Below, piece by piece: positions 1 to 9,300 of a stretch of DNA of 64,000 bases. The notes below the pieces were generated by a model. That model was not told the origin of the DNA, did no database searches, and saw nothing but the letters and a program-made list of their open reading frames with translations. The stretch's first letter is position 1; each line of letters begins with the position of its first letter. The stretch comes from Burkholderia pyrrocinia (GTDB taxonomy: Bacteria > Pseudomonadota > Gammaproteobacteria > Burkholderiales > Burkholderiaceae): assembly GCF_001028665.1 (NCBI RefSeq), contig NZ_CP011503.1, positions 2,976,001-3,040,000 of the forward strand, read 5' to 3'. A program made the translations under genes and the position numbers.

Positions 1-644
1 GGCAGCCCGAGGCTCTTCGCCTGCTCGATCTGCCACAGGATGTTGTAGGTGCCGTAGCTCGTGTGCCGGTCGTCGGGCTCGAAGAACGTGTAGACCGACG
101 ACAGCCCGTCGCCGAGGATGTCGATCATGCTGACCATGCGCAGCTTGCCGGGCTCGCCGCCCGGCGCGTCGAGATCGCGGAATTCGACGAGGCGCGAGTT
201 GATCCGGCTCTGCAGCAGGAACTGTTCGTACTGGTCGCGGCTGTCGCGATCCATCCCGCCGCCCGCGTGGCGCGCGGACTGGTAGCGCATGTAGAGCGCG
301 TAGTGTTCTTCGTCGTAGTGCAGCGGCGAGACCGTCGCGACGAGCGCGCGGTGCCGCTTCCACATCCTGCGCTGCGTGCGCGACGGCACGAACGCGTCGA
401 TCGGCACGCGCACCGGCACGCAGGCGCGGCAGCCGTCGCAGTACGGGCGATACGTGAAGACGCCCGAGCGGCGGAAGCCGGCCTTCACGAGTTCGGTGTA
501 GATGTCGGAGTTGATCAGGTGGCTCGGCGTCGCGACTTGCGAGCGCGCGATACGGCCGTCCAGATAGCTGCACGGATAGGGCGCCGTTGCATAGAATTGC
601 AGCGCCGAAAGCGGTGAAAGCGGCAGCTCAGTCGGGTGAGTCAT
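1..644 (-). CDS. bpt: Aspartate/glutamate leucyltransferase (Bpt), C-terminus cut by window edge
   Basis: Transfers leucine from Leu-tRNA to proteins with N-terminal Asp or Glu, marking them for ClpS/ClpAP (bacterial N-degron pathway, cytoplasm). The start ATG reads [12 protein letters not shown]; 214 codons are visible and the stop lies beyond position 1. The cysteine cluster [16 protein letters not shown] near residues 65-80 is typical of the ATE/Bpt N-terminal domain, and the [14 protein letters not shown] stretch belongs to the GNAT-like C-terminal domain. It follows aat by 33 bp on the same strand, so the two transferases are probably cotranscribed. The Leu specificity comes from the bacterial family; the sequence alone would also fit an arginyl-transferase name. 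Confidence 0.93.
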   Translation of the reverse strand, partial: MTHPTELPLSPLSALQFYATAPYPCSYLDGRIARSQVATPSHLINSDIYTELVKAGFRRSGVFTYRPYCDGCRACVPVRVPIDAFVPSRTQRRMWKRHRALVATVSPLHYDEEHYALYMRYQSARHAGGGMDRDSRDQYEQFLLQSRINSRLVEFRDLDAPGGEPGKLRMVSMIDILGDGLSSVYTFFEPDDRHTSYGTYNILWQIEQAKSLGL

Positions 645-677
645 GGGCAGCTCTCGATGCAGGGAAGGAGTGCCGCG

Positions 678-1442
678 CTAGCGCTCGATCCCGGAGGGCG
701 CCGCCGTTTCGGCGGGGCCCGTCAGCGCGGCGAGCACGCGCTTGTCGAACTGCCACGGAATCGGCGGTTCGGCTACCGCGCTGCGCACGTGAGCGACAAA
801 GGCCTTGCGTGCGATCTCGCGGCCGCCGAGCGACGCTAGATGCGACGTATTCTGCTGGCAGTCTATCATCTCCAGCCCCTGGCCGCGAAGGTGGGCGACG
901 AGCGTGGCCAGCGCGATTTTCGATGCGTCGGTGGCATCCGCATACATCGACTCGCCGAAAAACATCCGCCCGAACGACACGCCGTACAGGCCGCCGACAC
1001 GGCGCCCGTCGTGCCACGTCTCGATGCTGTGCGCGTTGCCGGAGCGGTAGAGCGTGGTGTAGGCGTCGATGATCTCGGCCGTGATCCACGTGCCGCGCTG
1101 CCCGCGGCGCGGCGCCTGCGCGCAGGCGCGCATCACGCCCGGGAAGTCGTGATCGACGCGCACTTCCCATGCAGGGTCGCGCTGCACGCGCTTAAGCGTC
1201 TTGCGCAGCGACGGCGACACCTTGAATTCGGTCGGCACGAGGATCATGCGCGGGTCGGGGCTCCACCACAGCACCGGCTGGCCGTCCGAGTACCACGGGA
1301 AGATGCCGCGCAGGTACGCGTCGATGAGGCGCGACGGCAGCAGGTCGGCGCTCGCGGCGAGCAGTCCGGGCGCGCCGGTCGCGGGACCGAGCGCGCGTTC
1401 GATGGGTGGAAACGGATCGTCCGGGCCGAGCCAGGGGACCAT
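678..1442 (-). CDS. aat: Leucyl/phenylalanyl-tRNA--protein transferase
   Basis: Adds Leu or Phe from aminoacyl-tRNA to proteins with N-terminal Arg or Lys, making N-degrons read by ClpS. It has 254 aa starting [13 protein letters not shown]. The family hallmark [20 protein letters not shown] lies near residue 45, and [28 protein letters not shown] and [14 protein letters not shown] follow in the usual order. The open frame continues upstream through the Nudix gene, but the ATG at 1442 is the only start giving the family's length. It lies between a Nudix gene (11 bp upstream) and bpt (33 bp downstream), a likely three-gene operon. Confidence 0.96.
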   Translation of the reverse strand: MVPWLGPDDPFPPIERALGPATGAPGLLAASADLLPSRLIDAYLRGIFPWYSDGQPVLWWSPDPRMILVPTEFKVSPSLRKTLKRVQRDPAWEVRVDHDFPGVMRACAQAPRRGQRGTWITAEIIDAYTTLYRSGNAHSIETWHDGRRVGGLYGVSFGRMFFGESMYADATDASKIALATLVAHLRGQGLEMIDCQQNTSHLASLGGREIARKAFVAHVRSAVAEPPIPWQFDKRVLAALTGPAETAAPSGIER

Positions 1443-1453
1443 GGGGGGCGGGC

Positions 1454-1999
1454 TCAGCCGTTGCGCAGCGAGCGGAAGATATCGCCGGTGTGCACGCCGT
1501 AGTCGCCCGCGGCGCGATCGGCGAAGAAGAATCGCAGGGTCTGGCTGACGGTCGGGAACGCAATTTCGTCCCACGGGATGTCGGCCTCGTCGAACAGCTT
1601 CACTTCGAGGCTTTCCTCGCCAGCTTCGAAACCCGGATCGGTGAGCCGCGCGAGGTAGAACAGGTGAACCTGGTGCACGTGCGGCACGTTGAGCAGCGTG
1701 AACAGGTTCTGCACCTCGACGCGCGCGCCGGCTTCCTCGAGCGTTTCGCGCGCGGCGGCTTCGGCCGTCGTCTCGCCCATTTCCATGAAGCCCGCGGGCA
1801 GCGTCCAGAACCCGTAGCGCGGTTCGATCGCGCGGCGGCACAGCAGGATCTGATCGCCCCAGACCGGGACCGTGCCGACGACGTTGCGCGGATTCTGGTA
1901 ATGGATCGTGCCGCAGTGATCGCAGACGAATCGCTCGCGGTTGTCGCCGGGAGGAATGCGCGCGATGACTTCGTGACCGCAGACGGAGCAGAATTTCAT
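1454..1999 (-). CDS. Nudix hydrolase with N-terminal zinc ribbon
   Basis: 181 aa. Two CxxC pairs (C4/C7 and C26/C29) form an N-terminal zinc ribbon. A full Nudix box spans residues 70-92 (G70, E76, R84, E85, E88, E89, G91), so it should hydrolyse a nucleoside diphosphate linked to another group, with a divalent metal. The ribbon-plus-Nudix layout recalls NudC-type NADH/deNADding enzymes, but the protein is shorter than NudC (about 257 aa) and lacks its middle domain, so the substrate is open. It is first in the apparent Nudix-aat-bpt operon. Confidence 0.9.
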   Translation of the reverse strand: MKFCSVCGHEVIARIPPGDNRERFVCDHCGTIHYQNPRNVVGTVPVWGDQILLCRRAIEPRYGFWTLPAGFMEMGETTAEAAARETLEEAGARVEVQNLFTLLNVPHVHQVHLFYLARLTDPGFEAGEESLEVKLFDEADIPWDEIAFPTVSQTLRFFFADRAAGDYGVHTGDIFRSLRNG

Positions 2000-2135
2000 G
2001 TCGAGTGGAAGGGACGAGGTGATGCGAGTGTATCACCGGGGCGCGGCATTCTTGAACGCCTGCGCATGCGGGCGGCGTGCCGCGCGACGCGGCGTGCGTG
2101 GGCGAAGAGGGGGCGGGGATCGGGTGCGGAAAAGC

Positions 2136-2164
2136 AAAAAGCCCGGTACGAGACCGGGCTTTTT
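2136..2164 (-). terminator. Rho-independent terminator after tRNA-fMet
   Basis: A perfect 12-bp stem (AAAAAGCCCGGT/ACCGGGCTTTTT) with a 5-nt loop. Read on the minus strand it ends in a T run, 18 bases past the tRNA. It separates the tRNA from the Nudix operon. Confidence 0.85.
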
Positions 2165-2182
2165 GCATGATTCTGGACGGGT

Positions 2183-2259
<77 letters not shown>

Positions 2260-2456
2260 TCCGTCGAAGAAATGAATTATAAGGAGTTCCCCTGACGCGT
2301 GCAAGCACTTTCTGACAATCGCGTGTCGCGTCTCGTGGGGACGGTACCGTGGGCGCGTGCGCTAGAATCGAGCGGTTTGTTTCGTCTCTTCGGCAGCGGC
2401 GCCGTGCGCGATCGCATCGGCACCGTTGCGACTCACCTTATTGCATCGACGGATTC

Positions 2457-2954
2457 ATGGACATCGCTCACGATCTTCAATCGATCGGCGCGCAGGAACA
2501 GGCGCTCGTGTTTCCCCATTTCGACCCCGCCCGCGCATGGGCGCTCGGCAACCGGATGCATGCGCTCGCGACGTCGCGCGGCCATGCGATCGCGATCGAC
2601 ATCGTCACGTTCGGCCAGCCGCTGTTCCACGCGGCGCTCGCCGGTGCGACGCCCGACAACGCCGACTGGGTCCGCCGCAAGCGCAACGTCGTCGCGCATT
2701 TCCGGCGCAGCTCGTATGCGATCGGCCTGCGCATGCAGCAGGCCGGCGCCACGCTGGCGGACAAGCACGGGTTGCCGATCGCCGAATATTCGCCGCATGG
2801 CGGTTCGTTTCCGCTGACCGTCGCGGGCGCCGGCGTGATCGGGTCGATCACCGCGTCGGGGCTGCCGCAGCGCGCCGACCACGAATTCGTCGTCGAGGCG
2901 CTGTGTGCCGAGCTCGGCCAGGACTACGCCGTGCTGGCCCTCGCGAGGAGCTGA
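2457..2954 (+). CDS. UPF0303 / GlcG-HbpS-like protein
   Basis: 165 aa starting [19 protein letters not shown]. The pattern of a conserved WVRRKRNVV segment, the [10 protein letters not shown] segment and a C-terminal [24 protein letters not shown] matches the UPF0303/DUF336 family, which shares its fold with HbpS and GlcG (haem- or small-ligand-binding proteins). The molecular function is not established. There is no signal peptide, so it is cytoplasmic. The stop is 3 bp from the next start, so it is cotranscribed with the SMR gene. An in-frame extension upstream exists but lacks a plausible ribosome site. Confidence 0.8.
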   Translation: MDIAHDLQSIGAQEQALVFPHFDPARAWALGNRMHALATSRGHAIAIDIVTFGQPLFHAALAGATPDNADWVRRKRNVVAHFRRSSYAIGLRMQQAGATLADKHGLPIAEYSPHGGSFPLTVAGAGVIGSITASGLPQRADHEFVVEALCAELGQDYAVLALARS

Positions 2955-2957
2955 GCG

Positions 2958-3296
2958 ATGCAGCTTCCCGGATACGCCTGGCTCGCGATCGCGATCGTCG
3001 CGGAAGTGGTCGGCACGTCCGCGCTGCGCGCGGCGGACGGCTTCACGCGCTTCTGGCCGTCGGCGCTCGTTGTCGCCGGTTACGGCATCGCGTTCTACTG
3101 CCTGTCGCTGACGCTGCGCACGATGCCCGTCGGCATCATCTATGCAGTCTGGTCGGGCGCTGGCATCGTGCTGATCACGCTCGTCGCGATGCTGCTCTAT
3201 CGCCAGGTGCCGGACGTACCGGCAGTGATCGGCCTCGGGCTGATCATCGCGGGCGTCGTGGTGCTGAACCTGTTCTCGAAGATGCAGGCGCACTGA
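2958..3296 (+). CDS. Small multidrug resistance (SMR) family efflux protein
   Basis: 112 aa with four predicted membrane helices, the standard SMR size. Glu16 in the first helix (AIVAEVVGTSAL) corresponds to the essential Glu14 of EmrE, and WSGAGIVLITLV in helix 3 is the conserved dimer segment. SMR proteins work as antiparallel dimers exchanging protons for cationic drugs or guanidinium compounds across the inner membrane. Which subtype this is (EmrE/Qac, Gdx or SugE) cannot be settled by eye. It starts 3 bp after the UPF0303 gene. Confidence 0.92.
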   Translation: MQLPGYAWLAIAIVAEVVGTSALRAADGFTRFWPSALVVAGYGIAFYCLSLTLRTMPVGIIYAVWSGAGIVLITLVAMLLYRQVPDVPAVIGLGLIIAGVVVLNLFSKMQAH

Positions 3297-3318
3297 ACGT
3301 GCGACTGCCATTTGCCGG

Positions 3319-4482
3319 ATGGCCCTCATGACCGATTCCACTTCCGCCGCTGTCGCCGCCGAATCCGCCCAGCCCGACGTGCGCGCCTATGTCGCGAACC
3401 GCATCGGCTTTCTCGAACTGAACCGGCCGAAGGCGCTGAACGCGTTGTCGGTCGGCATGATCCGGCTGATGCAGCAGGCGCTCGACGCATGGCGCGACGA
3501 TCCGGAGGTCGTTGCGGTCGTCGTGCACAGTCCGCACCCGCGCGCCTTCTGCGCGGGCGGCGACGTGCGCTTCTTCCACGAGGCGTGGCAGCGCGGCGAC
3601 CGCGACGCGGTCGACACGTTCTTCATCGACGAATACACGCTGAACCATGCGATCTTCACGTTTCCGAAGCCTTATATCGCGCTGATGCACGGCGTCGTGA
3701 TGGGCGGCGGCATGGGTATTTCGCAGGCAGCGCGGCATACGGGCGGCCTGCGCGTCGTGACCGACTCGACGAAGATGGCGATGCCCGAAACGCGCATCGG
3801 GCTGTTCCCGGACGTCGGGATGAGCTGGTTTCTCGCGCGCACGCCCGGTGCGATCGGCCGCTATCTTGCCGTGACGGGTGCGACGCTCGATGCGGCCGGT
3901 GCGCTGTACGCGCAGCTCGCCGACGTCTATCTGCCCGATGCCGCGCTGCCGGCGCTGCTCGACACGCTGCGCAGCGCGCGCATCGACAGCGGTGCGCAGG
4001 CCGTCGCCTGCGTGGCCGACGCGGCTGCCGCGCACAAGGTCGTGCCGACACCGGACACGTCGGCGCTGGCCGATGCGCGCGCCGGGATCGACCGCCATTT
4101 CGCGCAGCCCGACATCAACGCGATCCTCGCATCGCTCGATGCCGAGCCGGATTGCGCGACCGTCGATGGATGGATCGAGAAGGCGACCCATGCGATGCGC
4201 GGCCAACTGTCGCCGCTGTCGATGGCCGTGTCGCTCGAGGTCGTCGAACGCGCACGTGGCGCGACGATGGCCGATTGTCTGCGACGCGATCTCGATCTCA
4301 CGCGCTCGACGTTCGCGCGCGGCGACGTGATCGAAGGTGTGCGTGCGCTGATCGTCGACAAGGATCACCAGCCGGTCTGGCGCTTCAGGTCGGCCGCCGA
4401 CATCGATCGGACAGACGTGCTCGCGATGTTCGACAGCCCGTGGACGCCCGACACGCATCCGCTGCGGCACCTGAAGGACTGA
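3319..4482 (+). CDS. Enoyl-CoA hydratase/isomerase family protein, 3-hydroxyisobutyryl-CoA hydrolase type
   Basis: 387 aa (378-385 aa if a later ATG, e.g. 3328, is used). The crotonase oxyanion-hole segments are AFCAGGDVRF near residue 75 and GVVMGGGMGIS near 128, followed by MPETRIGLFPDVG. The extended C-terminal half (about 200 residues past the core) marks the ECH_2/HIBCH subgroup rather than classical enoyl-CoA hydratase. HIBCH hydrolyses 3-hydroxyisobutyryl-CoA in valine breakdown. No other valine genes lie nearby, so the substrate is inferred from family layout only. Confidence 0.85.
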   Translation: MALMTDSTSAAVAAESAQPDVRAYVANRIGFLELNRPKALNALSVGMIRLMQQALDAWRDDPEVVAVVVHSPHPRAFCAGGDVRFFHEAWQRGDRDAVDTFFIDEYTLNHAIFTFPKPYIALMHGVVMGGGMGISQAARHTGGLRVVTDSTKMAMPETRIGLFPDVGMSWFLARTPGAIGRYLAVTGATLDAAGALYAQLADVYLPDAALPALLDTLRSARIDSGAQAVACVADAAAAHKVVPTPDTSALADARAGIDRHFAQPDINAILASLDAEPDCATVDGWIEKATHAMRGQLSPLSMAVSLEVVERARGATMADCLRRDLDLTRSTFARGDVIEGVRALIVDKDHQPVWRFRSAADIDRTDVLAMFDSPWTPDTHPLRHLKD

Positions 4483-4498
4483 CCGAAGCGCGAGACAG

Positions 4499-4542
4499 AA
4501 ACGAACAGGCCGCCTGCACACATGCAGGCGGCCTGTTCGTTT
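4499..4542. terminator. Strong bidirectional terminator hairpin
   Basis: A perfect 19-bp stem with a 6-nt loop (ACACAT), A-rich at its 5' edge and T-rich at its 3' edge. It lies between convergent genes (ends at 4482 and 4592), so it can stop transcription from both sides. Confidence 0.85.
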
Positions 4543-4591
4543 ATGGATGTCGATCGATCTGCGTTCGAAGGGCGCAGAGCCCGTTCCTGCG

Positions 4592-5020
4592 TTACGCGTC
4601 GCCCGCGTTGTCCGACATGAACGCGCGCATGAACACGAGCGCGCCGAAGCCCCACACCGCGTTCGCCGCGAAGCCGGCCGCGAGCACGGGCATCATGTTG
4701 CCCGACGGCCAGATGCCGCGCAGCGGATCGATCGCGAACACGCGTGCTGCAGTCAGCACGATGCCGCCGAACATGAGTGCGCCGATCCACGACGCCTCGC
4801 GTTCCGGCGACACGCGCAACAGCCATGCCATCGGGATCGCGCAGCACGCGCTGATCAGCGCGTTCGCGACAAATTCAGGAATGCCGAGCGGCGCGAACGG
4901 CTGCGTCGAGAAGCCGGTCGCGGCGATCAGGTCCGCTGTGTGAAGGAGTGCGAGCGTGGCCTCGCGAAAGAACAGGGCGGCAAGGAAGCCGGACAGGAAC
5001 GGCAGGATGACTTTCTGCAT
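4592..5020 (-). CDS. Hypothetical four-helix membrane protein
   Basis: 142 aa from the ATG at 5020 (MQKVILPFLSGFLAALFF); a GTG at 5032 would add four residues. About four hydrophobic stretches cover residues 1-25, 45-70, 80-100 and 110-135, with an FREATLALLHTADLIAA segment after the first. There are no motifs I can tie to a function. It is a single gene, convergent with the crotonase gene, and its 5' side faces the ssu operon. Confidence 0.7.
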   Translation of the reverse strand: MQKVILPFLSGFLAALFFREATLALLHTADLIAATGFSTQPFAPLGIPEFVANALISACCAIPMAWLLRVSPEREASWIGALMFGGIVLTAARVFAIDPLRGIWPSGNMMPVLAAGFAANAVWGFGALVFMRAFMSDNAGDA

Positions 5021-5361
5021 CGATGAGTGCACCGCAGGCGCGCCCGGCCGGGGCCGTACGCGCGGAGTTATTCGGATTGGTGCGTCATTATAGGGCCCGG
5101 CCGCCGCGATATTCGCTCCAGCGTCGTGCTAATCACGAAAGCGGAAAACCTAAGCTCAAAAAAATCGTTCCAAAGCCCTGCACCGATCCCTAGACTGATT
5201 TCCCAGAAACAGCCGTGCAATCGCGTATTCGCCCGCTGCACGGCCTGACCGGCGAACCATCCCGATTCGAACGCACACCATGCATGCGCCGCTCATCCGC
5301 GACGCGAGCAGGGAGACGTTTTTTCCAGATTTCGGCAAGAACAGTCAAGCAGGAGCAGCAG
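5021..5361. promoter_or_regulatory. Intergenic region upstream of ssuD
   Basis: 341 bp between divergent genes. The segment 5125-5220 is AT-rich for this genome, with runs of A near 5157-5164, as expected of an activator-dependent promoter. The ssu genes of B. cenocepacia are known to be controlled by the LysR-type regulators SsuR and CysB. I cannot point to a definite site or to -35/-10 boxes. Confidence 0.35.
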
Positions 5362-6519
5362 ATGAATGTGTTCTGGTTTATCCCCACGCATGGCGACAGC
5401 CGCTACCTCGGCACGGCCGAAGGCGCGCGCGCCGCGGATTACGACTATTTCAAGCAGGTCGCCGTCGCGGCCGACACGCTTGGGTACGAAGGCGTGCTGC
5501 TGCCGACCGGCCGTTCCTGCGAAGATGCGTGGGTCGTTGCATCGAGCCTCATTCCGGCGACGCAGCGCCTGAAGTTCCTGGTTGCAATCCGTCCCGGCAT
5601 CGCGTCGCCGGGGCTGTCGGCACGCATGGCCGCGACGTTCGACCGCCTGTCGGGCGGCCGCCTGCTGATCAACGTCGTGACGGGCGGCGATGCGGCCGAA
5701 CTCGAAGGCGACGGCCTGTTCGCCGATCACGATACGCGTTACGAGATCACCGACGACTTCCTGAACATCTGGCGCGGGCTGCTTGCCGCGTCGCACGACA
5801 ACGGCGGCTTCGACTACATCGGCAAGCATCTGCAGTCGAAGGGCGGCAAGGCGCTTTATCCGCCCGTGCAGCGCCCGCATCCGCCGCTGTGGTTCGGCGG
5901 CTCGTCGCCGGCCGCGCACGCGATCGCGGCCGATCACATCGATACCTATCTGACCTGGGGTGAACCGCCCGAGGCCGTCGCGAAGAAGATCGCCGACATC
6001 CGCGCCCGCGCGGAGGCGCGAGGCCGCAAGATCAAGTTCGGCATTCGACTGCACGTGATCGTGCGCGAGACCGAGGACGAAGCATGGCGTGACGCCGAGC
6101 GCCTGATCAGTCGCCTCGACGATGAAACGATCGCTCGTGCGCAGAAGGCATTCGCGAACATGGATTCCGAAGGCCAGCGCCGGATGGCTGCACTGCACGG
6201 CGGCAAGCGCGGCGGCCGCGAGGCGCTCGAGGTGTATCCGAACCTGTGGGCCGGCGTCGGCCTCGTGCGCGGCGGTGCGGGCACGGCACTCGTCGGCAAT
6301 CCCGAGCAGGTCGCCGAACGCATGCGCGAATACGCGGATCTCGGTATCGAGACGTTCATCCTGTCCGGCTACCCGCACCTCGAGGAGTCGTATCGCTTTG
6401 CCGAACTCGTGTTCCCGCTGATCAAGGGCAAGGGCGCGGAGCGGCCGGCCGGCCCGCTGTCGGGGCCGTTCGGCGAGATCGTCGGCAACAGCTATCTGCC
6501 GAAGGCGAGCCAGAGCTGA
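5362..6519 (+). CDS. ssuD: FMNH2-dependent alkanesulfonate monooxygenase
   Basis: 385 aa, usual SsuD length, luciferase-like TIM barrel. It begins [17 protein letters not shown]. Typical segments are [38 protein letters not shown] and [19 protein letters not shown]. The enzyme splits alkanesulfonates to aldehyde and sulfite using FMNH2 and oxygen, releasing sulfur under sulfate limitation. The NAD(P)H:FMN reductase ssuE and the binding protein ssuA are not next to it and must be elsewhere. The start ATG follows a GCAGGAGCAGCAG ribosome site. First gene of ssuDCB, 17 bp before ssuC. Confidence 0.96.
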   Translation: MNVFWFIPTHGDSRYLGTAEGARAADYDYFKQVAVAADTLGYEGVLLPTGRSCEDAWVVASSLIPATQRLKFLVAIRPGIASPGLSARMAATFDRLSGGRLLINVVTGGDAAELEGDGLFADHDTRYEITDDFLNIWRGLLAASHDNGGFDYIGKHLQSKGGKALYPPVQRPHPPLWFGGSSPAAHAIAADHIDTYLTWGEPPEAVAKKIADIRARAEARGRKIKFGIRLHVIVRETEDEAWRDAERLISRLDDETIARAQKAFANMDSEGQRRMAALHGGKRGGREALEVYPNLWAGVGLVRGGAGTALVGNPEQVAERMREYADLGIETFILSGYPHLEESYRFAELVFPLIKGKGAERPAGPLSGPFGEIVGNSYLPKASQS

Positions 6520-6536
6520 GCGAAGGGAGGCCTGCT

Positions 6537-7349
6537 ATGACAACGAAAACGTCGACAACGGGTGGCGTCGTGGCCGCCCGCGCATGGCGCGGCGTCGCGC
6601 CGTGGCTCGTACCGCTCGCGCTGCTGGTTGCATGGGAAGTCGGCGCGCGCACCGGCTGGCTGTCGACCCGCGTGCTGCCCGAGCCGGTTGCGGTCGTGCG
6701 GGCGGCGTGGTCGCTCGTGACGTCGGGCGAAATGTGGGCGAACGTGAAGGTGAGCACGTGGCGCGCGCTGTTCGGTTTTGCAATCGGCGGCGGCGTCGGT
6801 CTCGCACTGGGGCTTGCGACCGGCCTGTCGAAGGCCGCCGAGGTCGCGCTAGATTCGACGATCCAGATGATCCGCAACATCCCGGCGCTCGCGATGATTC
6901 CGCTCGTGATCCTGTGGTTCGGCATCGACGAGAAGGCGAAGCTGTTCCTCGTCGCGCTCGGGGTGTTCTTCCCGGTCTACATCAACACGTATCACGGGAT
7001 CCGCTCGGTCGACGCGAACCTGATCGAGATGGCGAAGAGTTACGGCGTGCGCGGCTTCGCGCTGTACCGCGACGTGATCCTGCCCGGAGCGTTGCCGTCG
7101 ATCCTCGTCGGCGTGCGTTTCGCGCTCGGGCTGATGTGGGTGATGCTGATCGTCGCGGAAACCATCTCTGCGCAATCGGGCATCGGCTACATGACGATGA
7201 ACGCGCGTGAATTCCTGCAAACCGATGTGGTCGTGGTCGGCATCCTGCTGTACGCGGTGCTCGGCAAGCTGGCCGATGTGCTGGCGAAATGGCTCGAGCG
7301 CGTGACGCTGCGCTGGCACCCCGCTTACCAATCAGGAGCAAAGGCATGA
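6537..7349 (+). CDS. ssuC: Aliphatic sulfonate ABC transporter permease
   Basis: 270 aa with six predicted inner-membrane helices. The EAA-type coupling loop [20 protein letters not shown] near residue 160 contacts the ATPase, and the preceding [16 protein letters not shown] is typical of the SsuC/TauC branch. It imports alkanesulfonates for SsuD together with SsuB and a periplasmic SsuA not found here. A clear GAAGGGAGG ribosome site precedes the ATG. Its stop overlaps the ssuB start by ATGA. Confidence 0.95.
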   Translation: MTTKTSTTGGVVAARAWRGVAPWLVPLALLVAWEVGARTGWLSTRVLPEPVAVVRAAWSLVTSGEMWANVKVSTWRALFGFAIGGGVGLALGLATGLSKAAEVALDSTIQMIRNIPALAMIPLVILWFGIDEKAKLFLVALGVFFPVYINTYHGIRSVDANLIEMAKSYGVRGFALYRDVILPGALPSILVGVRFALGLMWVMLIVAETISAQSGIGYMTMNAREFLQTDVVVVGILLYAVLGKLADVLAKWLERVTLRWHPAYQSGAKA

Positions 7350-8305
7350 ATGCGACGACTTCGGCGGCCGCCTACGGCCCGCTCGCCGGCGCAGACCTCG
7401 AGGTCGAGCTCGCGCAGGCGCGCGTCGCGGACGGCGACGCGCGAGACGCGGCGATTCTCGATCGTGACGGCAGCGCATCCGTCGTTCCGCTCGCGCGGCG
7501 GCGCGCGGGAAGCCCGGCACCCGACGATGCGGTGACGCTGTCGGGCGTCAGCAAGCGCTTCGGCACGCGCACGGTACTCGACAACGTCGAACTCGGCATC
7601 GCGCGCGGCAGCTTCGTCGCGATCGTCGGCCGCAGCGGTTGCGGCAAGTCGACGCTGCTGCGTCTCGTCGCGGGACTCGAGCAGCCGAGCAGCGGTGCGC
7701 TCGTGACGCGCGGCGAGGGCGGCGGCGCGCTCGATACGCGGATCATGTTCCAGGATGCGCGCCTGTTGCCGTGGAAGACCGTGCTGCAGAACGTGATGCT
7801 CGGCCTCGGGCGCGGTGCGCGCGACGACGCACGCGCGGTGCTCGACGAAGTCGGTCTGCTGGAACGGGCGAACGACTGGCCCGCGCAACTGTCGGGCGGC
7901 CAGCGGCAGCGTGTGTCACTGGCGCGCGCGCTCGTGCACCGGCCGCAACTGCTGCTGCTCGACGAGCCGCTCGGCGCACTCGACGCGCTGACCCGCATCG
8001 AGATGCATGCGCTGATCGAGCGGTTGTGGCGCGAGCATCGGTTCACCGCGCTGCTCGTCACGCACGACGTGCAGGAGGCTGTCGCGCTCGGCGACCGCAT
8101 CCTGCTCATCGAGCAGGGGCGCGTGGCGCTCGACCAGGCCGTACCGCTCGACCGGCCGCGCGCCCGCGCATCGGCGGCGTTTGCGGCGCTGGAAGATCGC
8201 GTGCTGAAGCGCGTGCTCGCCGGCGGGCCTGGCGCGGCAGAACAGGGCGTAGTGCATGAAGCAGACAACGTTCGACCGGTCGGGCAGATCCGCTGGGCCG
8301 TTTAA
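7346..8305 (+). CDS. ssuB: Aliphatic sulfonate ABC transporter ATP-binding protein, with N-terminal extension
   Basis: 319 aa. The ATPase core starts near residue 64 ([20 protein letters not shown]) and carries Walker [11 protein letters not shown]-loop FQDARLLPW, signature [15 protein letters not shown], Walker B LLLLDEP and the H-loop THD. About 63 residues precede the core, rich in Ala, Asp and Arg, which is longer than enterobacterial SsuB (about 255 aa in total). The ATGA overlap with ssuC fixes this start, so the extension is likely real. It energises sulfonate uptake through SsuC. Confidence 0.94.
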   Translation: MNATTSAAAYGPLAGADLEVELAQARVADGDARDAAILDRDGSASVVPLARRRAGSPAPDDAVTLSGVSKRFGTRTVLDNVELGIARGSFVAIVGRSGCGKSTLLRLVAGLEQPSSGALVTRGEGGGALDTRIMFQDARLLPWKTVLQNVMLGLGRGARDDARAVLDEVGLLERANDWPAQLSGGQRQRVSLARALVHRPQLLLLDEPLGALDALTRIEMHALIERLWREHRFTALLVTHDVQEAVALGDRILLIEQGRVALDQAVPLDRPRARASAAFAALEDRVLKRVLAGGPGAAEQGVVHEADNVRPVGQIRWAV

Positions 8306-8307
8306 TC

Positions 8308-8327
8308 CGGGCGGCTCCGGCCGCCCG
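8308..8327 (+). terminator. GC-rich hairpin between ssuB and the mop-like gene
   Basis: An 8-bp stem (CGGGCGGC/GCCGCCCG) with a 4-nt loop directly after the ssuB stop. A T-run (CTTTTTC) follows only 9 bases later. It may weaken read-through rather than end the transcript, leaving the downstream gene at a different level. Confidence 0.45.
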
Positions 8328-8360
8328 TTCTGAGACTTTTTCTTCGGAGCGATCAACCCG

Positions 8361-8576
8361 ATGAGCATCACTGCAATCAACGTGCGTAACCAGTTCAAGG
8401 GCAAGGTGAAGGAGATCATTCGCGGGCCGGTGGTGTCCGAGGTCGACGTCGAGACGCCGTTCGGCATCGTCACGTCGGTGATCACGACCCGCTCGGTCGA
8501 CGAACTCGAACTGAAGGTCGGTGCGGAAGTCGTCGCGCTCGTGAAGTCGACCGAGGTATCGATCGCGCGTCTCTGA
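8361..8576 (+). CDS. ssuF: TOBE-domain molybdopterin/oxyanion-binding protein (Mop/SsuF type)
   Basis: 71 aa, one complete TOBE/Mop domain: MSITAINVRNQFKGKVKEI, then GPVVSEVDVET and the terminal VVALVKSTEVSIARL. Such small proteins form hexamers that bind molybdate or similar oxyanions in the cytoplasm. A gene of this type, named ssuF, closes the ssu operon of Pseudomonas putida and is reported as needed for growth on sulfonates. The symbol is given by that analogy. It lies 55 bp after ssuB in the same direction. Confidence 0.85.
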   Translation: MSITAINVRNQFKGKVKEIIRGPVVSEVDVETPFGIVTSVITTRSVDELELKVGAEVVALVKSTEVSIARL

Positions 8577-8719
8577 CCGCGCGCTTCCTGACCCGGTACG
8601 GCGCCGGCGGGCAGCCTGCCCGTTGGCGTCGTCCGGCATTCCCGCAGCGCGTTTGCCTCGGTATTCGGCGTCCGGATGAAGTGTTAGGATGGAACGACAC
8701 CGATGCCGGAGGGCAACGC

Positions 8720-8917
8720 ATGACCCCCATCCTTTCCCCCGAAGCCATCGAGGCGCTGAAGTGGATCGACCAGTTCGGCGAAAGCCGGCCGGTTCCCGCT
8801 GCGTTCGACGACGTCGTCTATGCGTTGCTGAACGAGGGGCTGATCTATCAGGCGGCGGCCGACCGCGTCGACCTGACTGCCGATGGCAAAGCCTTTTTAT
8901 CCGACGAATACGATTGA
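8720..8917 (+). CDS. Hypothetical small protein
   Basis: 65 aa starting MTPILSPEAIEALKWIDQFG, with a GGAGGG ribosome site 7 bp ahead. The sequence looks like a small winged-helix-like fold (ALLNEGLIYQAAADRVDLTADGKAFLSDEYD resembles the wing of HTH proteins), but this is only a visual impression. It is followed by another small unknown gene on the same strand. No recognised family. Confidence 0.65.
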   Translation: MTPILSPEAIEALKWIDQFGESRPVPAAFDDVVYALLNEGLIYQAAADRVDLTADGKAFLSDEYD

Positions 8918-8972
8918 GCGCACGGTGCCGGCTGCACGGGCGGCCTGGCGCCGCGTCGCCACGGAGCGTGCG

Positions 8973-9218
8973 ATGGAACCGAGAGGCAGCGACCTCGGCG
9001 ATTTCAGCGAGCCGTACCGCGGCTTCGAGATCGAGGTGAAGACCGAGCAGGTCTGGGACGGCGAGCATGCGCACTACCGCGTGCTGCAGGGCGACGCCGT
9101 GCGGATCGACTGGCGGCTCGTCAAGGTCGACGGGCTGCTGCTGACCGAACGGCGCGTGATCGAGCGTGTGCTTGACGAGGCGCGGCAGGCGGTCGATGCG
9201 GAACTGGGCGAGGGGTAG
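8973..9218 (+). CDS. Hypothetical small protein
   Basis: 81 aa from ATG 8973 (MEPRGSDLGDFSEPYRGFEI), preceded by ACGGAG. The same frame is open back to an ATG at 8883, which would overlap the previous gene by 35 bp. The shorter start is preferred because the added part looks like non-coding arginine/alanine-rich read-through. The rest is compact, acidic and without membrane segments, in the style of small conserved Burkholderia proteins of unknown role. Confidence 0.65.
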   Translation: MEPRGSDLGDFSEPYRGFEIEVKTEQVWDGEHAHYRVLQGDAVRIDWRLVKVDGLLLTERRVIERVLDEARQAVDAELGEG

Positions 9219-9300
9219 CGCGGCTGCCGGGCAGGTAAGGCCCGGGTTGCGGTAAAATGCCGGGTTGTTTCCGCGCCGCCTGGCCTGTTGCCCGAATTCC

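Noticed and set aside
678..2168. 496-codon frame covering aat and the Nudix region as one protein
   Set aside because: The upstream part is out of frame with the Nudix motifs; aat starts at 1442 at its family length.
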